From NCBI RefSeq assembly GCF_003473485.1, contig NC_053042.1, forward strand, positions 47,765,762-47,829,761: 64,000 nt of DNA, given 5' to 3'. Under the pieces are notes generated by a model that was not told the DNA's origin, did not search any database, and worked only from the letters and a program-made list of their open reading frames with translations. Positions within the stretch are counted from its first letter, which is position 1. Each line of letters begins with the position of its first letter. Positions 1-10,106 of the stretch are shown here, piece after piece. The translations under genes and the position numbers were made by a program. Source of the stretch: Medicago truncatula (lineage: Eukaryota > Streptophyta > Magnoliopsida > Fabales > Fabaceae).

Positions 1-339
1 ATTACAGTGAATTATGTCATTTTTAAAATTTTATCATTGTCGACGTATCAATGCCATGTCTGTGTCATGTTTGGTATCGGTTTGTGTCTGTGATTCATAG
101 GGTGTGATCCAGTTTGCTCCTTTAGAAAAATAAATTGTGATCCAAACTATCTATTTTTATTATTGATAGGGATTTTTTTTTTTTAAGAATTTATTGATAG
201 GGATCTGATTACTCTTGTTTGTCCCGATTTTGAAAGAGTTTGTTTTTTAGGGAAAAATTAATAGTTTGTTTTTTATTTTTCTCAAGAAATAATTGAACAG
301 TTTTTTCTCAAATACTTAAATAAGTTTTCATTTGTTCAT

Positions 340-459
340 GTGAACTTAGTTCAGTTGATAGTGACATAATATATAAAGGGGCTGACGTTCAAACCCAAAC
401 ATCCCACTTGTTTACTTTAAAGGTGGACTTCTAATCACTAGACTACTTGACAAAAAAAA
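340..459 (+). repeat. tRNA-derived SINE (degenerate)
   Basis: The segment opens with an A-box-like run (ACTTAGTTCAGTTGATAG), has a B-box-like stretch near 387-400 (GACGTTCAAACCC), then a short body and an A-rich end. The same layout (AGCTCAGTTGG, then GGGTTTGAACCC, then a CTAGCC..TTGACCAAAAA tail) recurs at 61762-61892. This is the architecture of legume tRNA-derived SINEs. No clear target-site duplication is visible. Confidence 0.6.
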
Positions 460-542
460 TCATTTTAAAATAAACAATTTAATTGTGTAATGATGTATTG
501 TCGCGTTAATTGATAAATATAAAAACACATGAATTAATATAG

Positions 543-728
543 GGTGTTGTTATTTTGTGCCCATAGGGCACAAGTGAAAGAATTCAAAAATTAGAAACTT
601 TTCATAGAAAACAACAAAATTTTGACTTTTAAAAGTTGAATAAAGTTGAATACACAATTTTTTAGACAAATGTTTCTATTTTAAATTTCTTAGCATGTGC
701 CCTTGGGACACATGTTATCATTCTCCAT
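543..728. mobile_element. Short inverted-repeat element (MITE-like)
   Basis: The left end (GTTGTTATTTTGTGCCCATA, then GGGCACA) is an imperfect inverted copy of the right end (TGTGCCCTTGGGACACATG, then TTATCATTCTC). The body is AT-rich and has no coding potential. Superfamily not assigned. Confidence 0.5.
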
Positions 729-734
729 TGAAGG

Positions 735-900
735 AAATGTTAACAAGTTTTTTAGAGCACTTGATAAAAAGTTTAAAATGAAAATTTTATATTATGATTT
801 GTGTATTCCCCACATTAAAACATCAAAAACAACTTTAAAAGATATCAATGTTTTTATTTTTTAATTCTTCACAAGTGCTCTCATGACACTAATCAATATT
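735..900. mobile_element. Second short inverted-repeat element (MITE-like)
   Basis: GTTAACAAGTTTTTTAGAGC at the left is an imperfect inverted match to GCTCTCATGACACTAATC at the right. It is AT-rich and non-coding, directly beside the element at 543-728. Confidence 0.4.
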
Positions 901-960
901 ATCTTAACTTTAAATATGCAAATAAAATATCAGCTTTATTATTTATTTTTTCATAAAAAA

Positions 961-1275
961 AAAGGGGGGTTTTGACTGGAGAGGGTCTTTAAAGTCATGC
1001 GGGTATTTTCCACCAAACTCTCCTACATGGTAAGTTCATGGACTCACCCATCTAGCCAGCCAGCCATAGTTGAATAAAAAAATGTGCATAATGTTTTTAC
1101 CAAAAAACGTGCTGTTCAGCTACCTACCCTGCCACTCTTCCCTTCATATAAAACCATCTCATTCCATACATCTTTCCACTACAACACTCTTCCTTCACCC
1201 TTCTCTTTCTTTAATTACAACAAGTACTACAAACAAAACCAACTGAGACTTTCATTTGCTACCAAAGATATCAAT
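961..1275 (+). promoter_or_regulatory. CHS1 promoter and 5' leader
   Basis: A TATAAAA box at 1147-1153 lies about 120 bases before the start codon. Upstream is a MYB/H-box-like CTACCTACCC at 1120-1129 and an ACGT core, AACGTG, at 1106-1111; it differs by one base from the CACGTG G-box found at the same place in CHS2 and CHS4. The block from about 961 (TTTTGACTGGAGAGGG, with a W-box-like TTGAC) to the TATA box is conserved upstream of all four CHS genes. CHS1 and CHS3 keep a segment of about 26 bp (ATGCGGGTATT.. near 997) that CHS2 and CHS4 lack. G-box plus H-box control of CHS is known from bean and parsley; its use here is inferred. Confidence 0.75.
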
Positions 1276-2567
1276 ATGGTTAGTGTGTCTGAAATTCGCA
1301 ATGCTCAAAGGGCAGAAGGCCCTGCAACCATTTTAGCCATTGGCACTGCAAACCCAGCCAATTGTGTTGAACAAAGCACATATCCTGATTTCTACTTCAA
1401 AATCACAAATAGTGAACACAAGACTGAACTCAAAGAGAAATTCCAACGCATGTGTAAGTATTTTTTCCCTCTACCTTAGATACTTTCCATTTAAATATAT
1501 TTTGCTATCTTTACATTGGTTTCTTAACACCCAAGTTTTGTTGAACTAATATCATCTTTTCATAATTCCCTTCAGGTGATAAATCTATGATCAAGAGGAG
1601 ATATATGTACCTAACAGAGGAGATTTTGAAAGAGAATCCTAGTGTTTGTGAATACATGGCACCTTCATTGGATGCTAGGCAAGACATGGTGGTGGTAGAG
1701 GTACCTAGACTAGGGAAGGAGGCTGCAGTGAAGGCCATAAAAGAATGGGGTCAACCAAAGTCAAAGATTACTCACTTGATCGTTTGCACCACAAGTGGTG
1801 TAGACATGCCTGGAGCTGATTACCAACTCACAAAACTCTTAGGTCTTCGCCCATATGTGAAAAGGTATATGATGTACCAACAAGGTTGCTTTGCAGGAGG
1901 CACGGTCCTTCGTTTGGCTAAAGATTTAGCTGAAAACAACAAAGGTGCTCGTGTGTTGGTTGTCTGTTCTGAAGTCACTGCAGTCACATTTCGCGGCCCT
2001 AGTGATACTCACTTGGACAGCCTTGTTGGACAGGCCCTATTTGGAGATGGAGCTGCTGCACTAATTGTTGGTTCAGATCCAGTACCAGAAATTGAGAAAC
2101 CAATATTTGAGATGGTTTGGACTGCACAAACAATTGCTCCAGATAGTGAAGGAGCCATTGATGGTCACCTTCGTGAAGCTGGACTAACATTTCACCTTCT
2201 TAAAGATGTTCCTGGGATTGTTTCAAAGAACATCAATAAAGCTTTGGTTGAGGCTTTCGAACCATTAGGAATTTCTGATTACAATTCAATCTTTTGGATT
2301 GCACACCCTGGTGGACCTGCAATTCTAGATCAAGTTGAGCAAAAGTTAGCCTTAAAGCCTGAAAAGATGAAAGCCACCAGAGAAGTGCTTAGTGAATATG
2401 GAAATATGTCAAGTGCATGTGTTTTGTTTATCTTAGATGAAATGAGAAAGAAGTCAGCTCAAGATGGACTGAAGACCACGGGAGAAGGACTTGAGTGGGG
2501 TGTTTTATTTGGCTTTGGACCAGGTCTTACTATTGAAACTGTTGTTTTGCGCAGTGTCGCTATATGA
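1276..2567 (+). CDS. CHS: Chalcone synthase, copy 1 (CHS1)
   Basis: This type III polyketide synthase condenses one p-coumaroyl-CoA with three malonyl-CoA to naringenin chalcone, the entry step to flavonoids and, in legumes, isoflavonoids. It is a cytosolic homodimer. Exons are 1276-1453 and 1576-2567, joined by a 122-bp GT-AG intron that splits the Cys60 codon, the conserved CHS intron site. The product is 389 aa, the usual length. The catalytic Cys164 sits in YQQGCFAGG; the family His and Asn positions are present ([15 protein letters not shown] and [10 protein letters not shown]), as is the C-terminal GFGPG loop (372-376). Residue 367 is Trp, as I remember for alfalfa CHS2. The start has a clear leader and a TATA box at the right distance. 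It is the first of four tandem same-strand copies and looks intact. Confidence 0.97.
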
Positions 2568-2880
2568 GGTGCTTAATTATTTTATTTTCATGAATCACTT
2601 TCAAATTTGCTTGATTTTTTGTAAGGATGAATAACCTGTCTACATTCAACATGTAATATCATATTAAAAGTAATATAATTTGTGATTTGTTTTAGATTCT
2701 ACTCCAGTTATTTATTTGATATATCATTTATAATGATAATTAAGAAGTAAATTGTGTTAACATATAAATGACTGTAAATTGGATGACTGTTACAAGTGAA
2801 TTTAAAAAGTCCTGTAATGTAATGTGTGCACTCTTCTAACTTAATAGTATTTGAAACTAATTTTAAATATCTGTACACTG
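2568..2880 (+). other. CHS1 3' flank
   Basis: AT-rich 3' untranslated and flanking sequence, closely matched by the flank of CHS3 (11399-11700) and more loosely by those of CHS2 and CHS4. A tract such as TCATTTATAATGATAATTAAG is shared by all. Nothing coding is seen. Confidence 0.6.
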
Positions 2881-3275
2881 TACTATGTTTTATTTTGAAA
2901 CAACAAAAGATTTTATTACTCTAAACAGAAACAATCCAATAGCAATGTAGCATAAGGTGTACTTTGTGAACAAACCAAGTGCAAAGATACGCAACAAAAT
3001 AGAACAGAAAAAGAAAAGAAAAAAAAAAAACTAAATCCATCCAAACACACCACTGCCGGCATCATAAAGAAAAACCAGCATCCTGTATTAAAATACAATC
3101 CACGCCCTTATGAAAACTCACATGAACCTGACCACCTTAACACCTTTAATACAAGAACATGATGTCACCACTGCAATCTTCAAAATAATTCAATACTCTA
3201 CCCTTAATGTTGCAAACGGTCTGCAACATGCATCACAGAATCCACCATAAGTGACATCACCAATCATTTGATGAT
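2880..3275. repeat. Duplicated downstream block R, copy 1
   Basis: About 390 bp beginning near CAACAAAAGATTTTATTACT. It recurs in the same position after CHS3 (about 11700-12080) and after CHS4 (about 20130-20520). Read on the minus strand it contains AATAAAAT, so it could be a relic gene 3' end, but no coding frame is preserved. In this copy the block stops near TCATTTGATGATG and jumps to sequence derived from the SOL1 region. Confidence 0.7.
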
Positions 3276-3299
3276 GCAATTTAAGGTTTCAATGTTTAA

Positions 3300-4660
3300 C
3301 AGTAAAAATTAACAAACCGACAATATAGTGCTTTGCAAATTTTTTACTTCTGAATGTGAGAGTTTTAGACACCCAAATTCTATGTAACCCCAAGTTATGC
3401 AGATCATAAATTCATATGATGATGATGATCTGAACAATCCTTGAGAGAGCATATTGAGAAAAAGCTCAAGAATGTTGAGGTAAGGGTTATGCAGAATAGA
3501 CTTATAGCAACTCAAATTTTCTAATATTCCCTATTTCATCACATCAAATGAGTGTTCTTTTACCACTCAACGCAAACATATTCTAAAGGATAACGCTAAT
3601 GAAATTGAAAATCTTGGCCAGTTTCTTATACTTTTCATTTTTTCTGTGTTGATTTCCTCTCAAGGACAACGGTATTTAGTATCTGCGGAAATTTACAATG
3701 AAAATATTTTAATTTATTTGCACATAAAAAAGATTGATTTTCTTTTCTACCCAAATTAATATACAACAGAATTTGATACAAATAAGTGTATAATATGCAT
3801 TCCCTGTGTGTTGAATTTAAAGCCCTAAGTTTTGCAGGGATTCACATTATTCGAATAATAGGGTGTCTAAATGTCCTAAAAATTTTCCTTAAAAAAAAAT
3901 GTCCTAAGTTTTGATTTTTATGTAAATATATAACTTTTTTCCTTTTTTGCTCAACAATTGTTTTATTCTTGCCACCATATTGCCATTCAATAATTTAGAT
4001 GACTTATGCTTTTTTTTTTTGACAAGAGACTTAAGCTATGTTTGGATACCAGTGGAATGAGAAGGAATAGAATAAAGTTGATGAACGAAACTAAATGGAA
4101 TAAAGACACAATTTCATTGTTTGAACATTTTGATGATGAAATTGAGAAGACTAGTTTCATCTAATTTCACTCAAATTAGAGGGCAAGTAAAAGAGGGTAT
4201 TATATAGGCAAATATGTGAATAATTCTGTGCACATTATGAAATATGAGTAGATAATCGCTTTTCTCATACACAATGCCCTATATGTATATATGAGTAGAT
4301 AATCGCATCGAAAAATATATTATCCTTCTTTCTGCTACTATATAGCTGTATTATATATGTTCTCTTTATAAATAAAATGACGTCAAAGTCCTGGTCACAT
4401 ATTAATTCAGTCATCGGTGCTCTCTCCTACATTCTTCTTCGAACCAATATTTCACAGTAATCATTGAATTTTTTTGAAAATACACTTTTAGTATTTTAAA
4501 ATATTGTGAAGTAATTAAAAATACACTTTTCAAATTATTTATTTAGATTTAAAGCAGATAAGCAGAAACAGCATACCTTCACAAGGCTTGCAACAAGATT
4601 GAGCATACTCATTTTGTTGTATTTCCAAAGAATAGGAAGCTGCATATAACATAAGTAAAA
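3300..4660 (-). pseudogene. Truncated duplicate of the SOL1 3' region
   Basis: This spacer is a shrunken copy of about 24706-27870. 3300-3785 matches 24706-25205; 3785-4190 resumes at 25655 and runs to about 26035, so the last SOL1 coding exon (25219-25517) is missing. 4200-4660 resumes near 27306, so the exons at 26305-26368 and 27162-27245 are also missing. One coding exon survives at 4577-4639 (minus), 63 bp, encoding the same 21 residues (starting [10 protein letters not shown]) with its GT and AG borders. A gene in this state cannot make an enzyme. It shows that a CHS duplication once carried the 3' half of the neighbouring carboxypeptidase gene. Confidence 0.85.
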
Positions 4661-5190
4661 ATTCCCACATCTTAATGATTGTTTCTGGCATAGTTGGATC
4701 AAAGTTCTTGCATTACTCAGAATGTCCTTCTCCTTGAACTTTTAGGGATATTATTATTTTGTGGCTTCTCTTCTGTTTTTAGCACATGCTTGTTTCAAGA
4801 GAGTCATATTTTTACCAGTTGGGCAGTAGTTGTAGACAAACTATCTATTTTTATTATTGATGGTAATTCATGTAGGAACCAAATTGTCCCAATTTTTTTT
4901 CTCCAGAAATTAAGAGTTGTTTTTTATTTTTCTCAAGAATCAAATTGAACGGTTTATTCTCAAATACTAAAATAATTTTGCATTTTAAAATAAAGAATTT
5001 AATTAGTATACATTGTCGATGTATTATCATTTTACACATACATTCAATCATATATGTTGACACGTCAATTATTGAATATAAAGCACAAGAATGATCATAC
5101 TAATTAATTGATGTGGCGAAACATGTGTAAAATAATTTTTAAATATAGCTCAAGTAAAATATCAGTTTTCTTCCTTAAAATAATCATTAA
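4660..5190. other. CHS2 distal upstream region
   Basis: AT-rich, non-coding. It shares phrases with the regions upstream of CHS4 (17860-18230) and CHS1 (about 141-330), for example ACCAGTTGGGCAGTA against ACTAGTTGGGCAGTA, and the ATATGTTGACACRTCAATTATT tract before CHS2 and CHS3. It therefore belongs to the duplicated unit. No gene is visible. Confidence 0.6.
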
Positions 5191-5482
5191 AAAAGGGGAT
5201 TTTGACTGGAGAGGGTATTCAAAGTCTCCTACATGGTAAGTTCATGGACGCACCCATATAGCCAGCCAGCCATTGTTGAATATTAAAATGTGCATAACGT
5301 TTTACTCAAACACGTGATGTTCAGCTACCAACCCTTCCACTCATTCCTCCATATAAAACCATCTCATCCCATACCATCTTTCCACCACAACACTCTTCCT
5401 TCACCCTTTCTCTTTCTTTAATTACAACAAGTACTACAAACAAAACCAACTGAGACTTTCATTTGCTACCAAAGATATCAAT
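5191..5482 (+). promoter_or_regulatory. CHS2 promoter and 5' leader
   Basis: A perfect G-box CACGTG is at 5311-5316, a MYB/AC-like CTACCAACCC at 5325-5334 and TATAAAA at 5352-5358. From about 5195 to the start codon the sequence is almost base-for-base the same as the CHS4 promoter (18239-18528). Both lack the segment of about 26 bp kept in CHS1 and CHS3. Confidence 0.8.
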
Positions 5483-6774
5483 ATGGTTAGTGTGTCTGAA
5501 ATTCGCAATGCTCAAAGGGCAGAAGGCCCTGCAACCATTTTAGCCATTGGCACTGCAAACCCAGCCAATTGTGTTGAACAAAGCACATATCCTGATTTCT
5601 ACTTCAAAATCACAAATAGTGAACACAAGACTGAACTCAAAGAGAAATTCCAACGCATGTGTAAGTATTTTTTCCCTCTACCTTAGATACTTTCCATTTA
5701 AATATATTTTGCTATCTTTACATTGGTTTCTTAACACCCAAGTTTTGTTGAACTAATATCATCTTTTCATAATTCCCTTCAGGTGATAAATCTATGATCA
5801 AGAGGAGATATATGTACCTAACAGAGGAGATTTTGAAAGAGAATCCTAGTGTTTGTGAATACATGGCACCTTCATTGGATGCTAGGCAAGACATGGTGGT
5901 GGTAGAGGTACCTAGACTAGGGAAGGAGGCTGCAGTGAAGGCCATAAAAGAATGGGGTCAACCAAAGTCAAAGATTACTCACTTGATCGTTTGCACCACA
6001 AGTGGTGTAGACATGCCTGGAGCTGATTACCAACTCACAAAACTCTTAGGTCTTCGCCCATATGTGAAAAGGTATATGATGTACCAACAAGGTTGCTTTG
6101 CAGGAGGCACGGTCCTTCGTTTGGCTAAAGATTTAGCTGAAAACAACAAAGGTGCTCGTGTGTTGGTTGTCTGTTCTGAAGTCACTGCAGTCACATTTCG
6201 CGGCCCTAGTGATACTCACTTGGACAGCCTTGTTGGACAAGCACTATTTGGAGATGGAGCTGCTGCACTAATTGTTGGTTCAGATCCAGTACCAGAAATT
6301 GAGAAACCAATATTTGAGATGGTTTGGACTGCACAAACAATTGCTCCAGATAGTGAAGGGGCCATTGACGGTCACCTTCGTGAAGCTGGACTAACATTTC
6401 ACCTTCTTAAAGATGTTCCTGGGATTGTTTCAAAGAACATCAATAAAGCATTGGTTGAGGCTTTTGAACCATTGGGAATTTCTGATTACAATTCAATCTT
6501 TTGGATTGCACACCCTGGTGGACCTGCAATTCTAGATCAAGTGGAGCAAAAGTTAGCCTTAAAGCCTGAAAAGATGAAAGCCACCAGAGAAGTGCTTAGT
6601 GAATATGGAAATATGTCAAGTGCTTGTGTTTTGTTTATCTTAGATGAAATGAGAAAGAAGTCAGCTCAAGATGGACTGAAGACCACGGGAGAAGGACTTG
6701 AGTGGGGTGTTTTATTTGGCTTTGGACCCGGTCTTACCATTGAAACTGTTGTTTTGCGTAGTGTCGCTATATGA
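5483..6774 (+). CDS. CHS: Chalcone synthase, copy 2 (CHS2)
   Basis: Exons 5483-5660 and 5783-6774; 389 aa. The deduced protein is the same as CHS1 over the whole length I compared, with Trp367 and Val387. Exon 1 and the intron are base-identical to CHS1 as far as I can see. Silent differences in exon 2 mark it: CAAGCACTA near 6238, GGGGCCATTGACGG near 6358, ATTGGGAAT near 6471, and GTGGAGC at 6541. It is intact, with the full catalytic set. Confidence 0.97.
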
Positions 6775-6954
6775 GGTTGTTAATTATTTTATTTTCATGT
6801 ATCACTTTGAAATTTGTTTGATTTTTATGTAGGGATGAAAACTCATCTACAGTTCAACTTGTATCATCATAATAAAAATAATATAATTTGTGATTAGTTT
6901 TATATTCTTTATAGTTATTTATTTGAAAAATATTTCATTTATAATGATATTAAG
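6775..6954 (+). other. CHS2 3' flank
   Basis: AT-rich flank resembling that of CHS4 (AGTTCAAC..GTA.CATCAT, TATTTGAAAAAT). Similarity to the other flanks stops abruptly near ATAATGATATTAAG (about 6954), where unrelated sequence begins. Block R is missing after this copy. Confidence 0.55.
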
Positions 6955-7535
6955 TGATAACCTTTTAGCAAGTGCACTAAAAATATATCAAAGTAATGAA
7001 GTTTATAAGTTCGTATCCACATGATTTGTTTTAATTTCTACTCGGCAAAAACGTTAAAATAAAGGATGTATTAAATTTATGGGTTGCCCTAGGCAGTTGG
7101 ATTCGGTTGCATAAAACTTAAACAAAGTAAATAAAATGGTTTGATAATTGGATTAAAACAGATGATCAAACCTTTCGAATCCTCTATTGCTCACTGTGAG
7201 TAATTTGGCTCTCTTATCTCTCAAATAAATTAACCTAACTTTACGACGGATTAACTAAGTGGTTTTGATCAATCTCTTGACTCAAAACCATTTCCTAAGT
7301 TATAACCTTTTAATCTCTTAAACCGATTGAATTACTGCGGAAGCATGGTGAGAACGTTAGAATTACTATTTCAGGATTTAAAGCTAGGGTTAGTAGTCAT
7401 TCAATTCCTAAGATCAATTTATATGGTTGAAAGAAGCTAGGGTTAGTAGTCATACAAACAATCATAAGAAAAGCATGAAGCACTGATGATTCTGAATAAA
7501 GACTAGGTTTTCATTGATGTTAAAGAGAGTTCTTA
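6955..7535. repeat. Unassigned segment replacing block R after CHS2
   Basis: About 580 bp not seen after the other CHS copies. It opens with CTTTTAGCAAGTGCACTAAA and contains AAGTTCGTATCCACATGAT, and has an internal near-duplicate (AGCTAGGGTTAGTAGTCAT at about 7382 and 7434). Phrases of this kind occur in dispersed repeats of several plant genomes, but I cannot assign a family and see no coding frame. Confidence 0.4.
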
Positions 7536-9600
7536 TCAAATTACTCTTCATCTTTTACTTTTTTTAGATGAATTGAAGCTTGCAGGATACTCCAAGCATG
7601 AGATGTACCTGTATCGGATGCCGACAACCTCTAGGCTCCATGTAACCATCTCATTTGGCTTCGAGCTGGATTAAGCTTCTAATAGTTTCAGTTGCAATTG
7701 CAAACAACATGATCTTTTCGCACCAAGCAATGGGGATGCCGACAACCTCTTGGCTCTAACCACACACTTCTCATCTTACATACCTAGAGCTCTTCTTGGG
7801 ACCATTTCCTTATGGTGAAAAACTTAGATATAAAATTTTCTTGCAGTAAATTGAAGGGAGCTATCATGAGTTCCTGAGTTTCAAAAATGATAACAAACTC
7901 GAATTTACTTAAATATATCCCTCACTCTTGGCGTAAGCTTGATGCTTGCACCAAAGATGAGAGAAATGAGAGAGTTTTTGATATCTCACTACAACATGAT
8001 TGAGATTCAACAACAATTGAAAATTGTAACTAAATCAAGAAAAATGTTACTAATTAAATTTAGTAACATTTGAGCAATTGTTAGGTAAAGCTCGTGTTAC
8101 TAAAAAGCTTCAGTAACATTTTATATTAATAACACTTATTATATGACCGGTAACACTAAAAAAGTCACTTTTATATTTTTTGAAAAGTTGTAAAAAGTGT
8201 CGCAAGGTCGTCTAGATTAAAAATTGAGAATCTGCCAAATTTGTCTTTGCTTTCACTTCATTCATATTTAAATTAACCAACAATATTTGAAGATAAAATT
8301 CATTTAGATTTACAACTCCAAATATTTCCCCATACAAACATTTGAAATTTGATTTCATAATGGAAATGAAGTATGCAACACTTACATACTTAACTATTAG
8401 AAGTTTTCATCCAATAAAGCATGTAAAGGTAAGAAGAACAATGTGCAACAAGCCTTTTTTATGAGGTATCAAAACTATATATGTAGGTTCTGTTCTAATT
8501 TCCACTATGAAATATGCATTCAATCAGACTAGCTAAGATAATTTTTGACAAATTCAGAACCCCAGAACAAGTAATAATACAACATGTTGATCTGAACAAG
8601 CTTAACTTATTGTGAAGAATGACATAAACGAATTTGCACATAATGTAACATGCTTAAAAACGTTGATATGATCCCCTTAGTAAAGAATTTGCACATAATT
8701 GCATTCCAAACAAACAATTCCATTCATTTTACAGAATCCAAACGTGCAGGAGAATCACATTACTAAGATTAGAGAAGTAAATAAAATTTAACTAAAGGTC
8801 ATATGTATGTAGTAGTATCTATCTATATTCTAAATGTTCAACTCTTCCCTGTAGTAGTATATGGTTCTCTTATTTTCTTTTATATATATTTTACCCATGA
8901 AACCTTAATGCATTTGAAGTAATATTAAGATGTTGAAATTTTCTCACTTCATTTTTCGTCTATAACTTGAAATTGAGTTTTCTCAGGGTAAGTAAATAAA
9001 ATAAAGAGGAAAGACTAATTTTAGTCTCTAACAAAACCGTGTGACTCAATTTGCTCTAGAAAAATAAACACAAATTTGAGTTCCTAAGAAAAAACTATGA
9101 ACTATAAAATTAGATGCCTAAACCATCGTCAATAAAGGGACAATTAGGTGCCTAACAATAATTAAAAAGGGGTGATTTGGTCCAAGACAATAATTGGAAA
9201 AGAGATAATTTAGTCGTACAAAAGAAAATGACCCTAAATAGTTTATTTTTCAATAAATCACTTATGTCCTTTTCTTCTTTAATGTTCAAACAATATATAT
9301 ACACAAATACACACCATTGTTGTAACTATGAACTACGTGACATAAATTTTATGGTATGTTTGGATGGAGGATTTTGGAGAAGAAGGAAGGGGTTAATTGC
9401 TTTTCTTTTCAAAATTAATACCACTAAAAATGTTTTTAGAAAATATATAAGTTTGATGGAATTATTATATGATCAATTATCATATTGCTATTTTTTCTTA
9501 AAAAAAAAAAAATCATACATTTTAATTTTATTAAAATATTAAATATAATAAAATATAGGCTTATTCCTCCATAGATATCTCCTCCAAAACTCAACTACCA
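7536..9600. repeat. Duplicated spacer block S, copy 1 (with an insertion)
   Basis: 7536-7890 and about 8830-9600 match 12418-12735 and 12820-13480 plus 13890-13979 in the CHS3-CHS4 spacer. Examples are GAATTGAAGCTTGCAGGATA, GGATGCCGACAACCTCT, AACTCTTCCCTGTAGTA and GGTGCCTAACAATAATTAAA. The left part could once have been coding, but its frame is disrupted here (GCATGAGATG against GCATCGAGATG in the other copy). About 940 bp at 7891-8830 are absent from the sister copy. Confidence 0.7.
7891..8830. mobile_element. Insertion within block S, possible CACTA-end fragment
   Basis: This segment interrupts block S relative to 12735-12820. It contains CACTACAACATGATTGAG at 7987, which resembles the terminal CACTACAA of CACTA (En/Spm) transposons. 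It is followed by repeated short words (GTAACATT, GTAACACTA) such as those elements carry near their ends. I found no matching inverted end and no transposase, so the family assignment is weak. Confidence 0.3.
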
Positions 9601-9825
9601 AATGCATTTTAAAATAAATTTAATTAGTATATATTGTCGATATATTATCATTTTACACATATATTCAATCAATTATATATATGTTGACACATCAATTATT
9701 AAATATGAATGATGATATTAATTAATTGATGTGGCTAAACATCTGTATAATAATTTTTAAATATATGTGTATAGTAATTAAACTCAAGTAAAATATCAGT
9801 TTTCTTCCCTAAAATAATCATTAAA

Positions 9826-10106
9826 AAAGGGGATTTTGACTGGAGAGGGTATTCAAAGTCATGCGGGTATTTGCCACCAAACTCTCCTACATGGTCAGTT
9901 CATGGACGTACCCATCTAGCCAGCCAGCCATAATTGAATATAAAAATTTACTACCTACCCTTCCACTCTTTCCTTCATATAAAACCATCTCATTCCATAC
10001 ATCTTTCCACTACAACACTCTTCCTTCACCCTTCTCTTTCTTTAATTACAACAAGTACTACAAACAAAACCAACTGCGACTTTCATTTGCTACCAAAGAT
10101 ATCAAT
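9826..10106 (+). promoter_or_regulatory. CHS3 promoter and 5' leader (G-box region lost)
   Basis: TATAAAA is at 9978-9984 and the MYB/H-box-like CTACCTACCC at 9951-9960. The stretch that holds ACGT in the other three copies (about 35 bp between GAATATAAAA and the H-box) is missing, so neither CACGTG nor AACGTG is present near the TATA box. The upstream conserved block starts near 9826, and the 26-bp segment lost from CHS2 and CHS4 is retained. Confidence 0.75.

Noticed and set aside
1084-1275. In-frame ATG upstream of CHS1 (and an open frame from 9861 upstream of CHS3) that would extend the protein
   Set aside because: These ATGs lie upstream of the TATA box, so they should not be in the mRNA; the standard CHS start (MVSVSEIR) is at 1276 and 10107.
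1511-1738. Minus-strand open frames inside each CHS gene (75 and 63 codons)
   Set aside because: They are antisense shadows of exon 2, repeated in all four copies only because the genes are near-identical.
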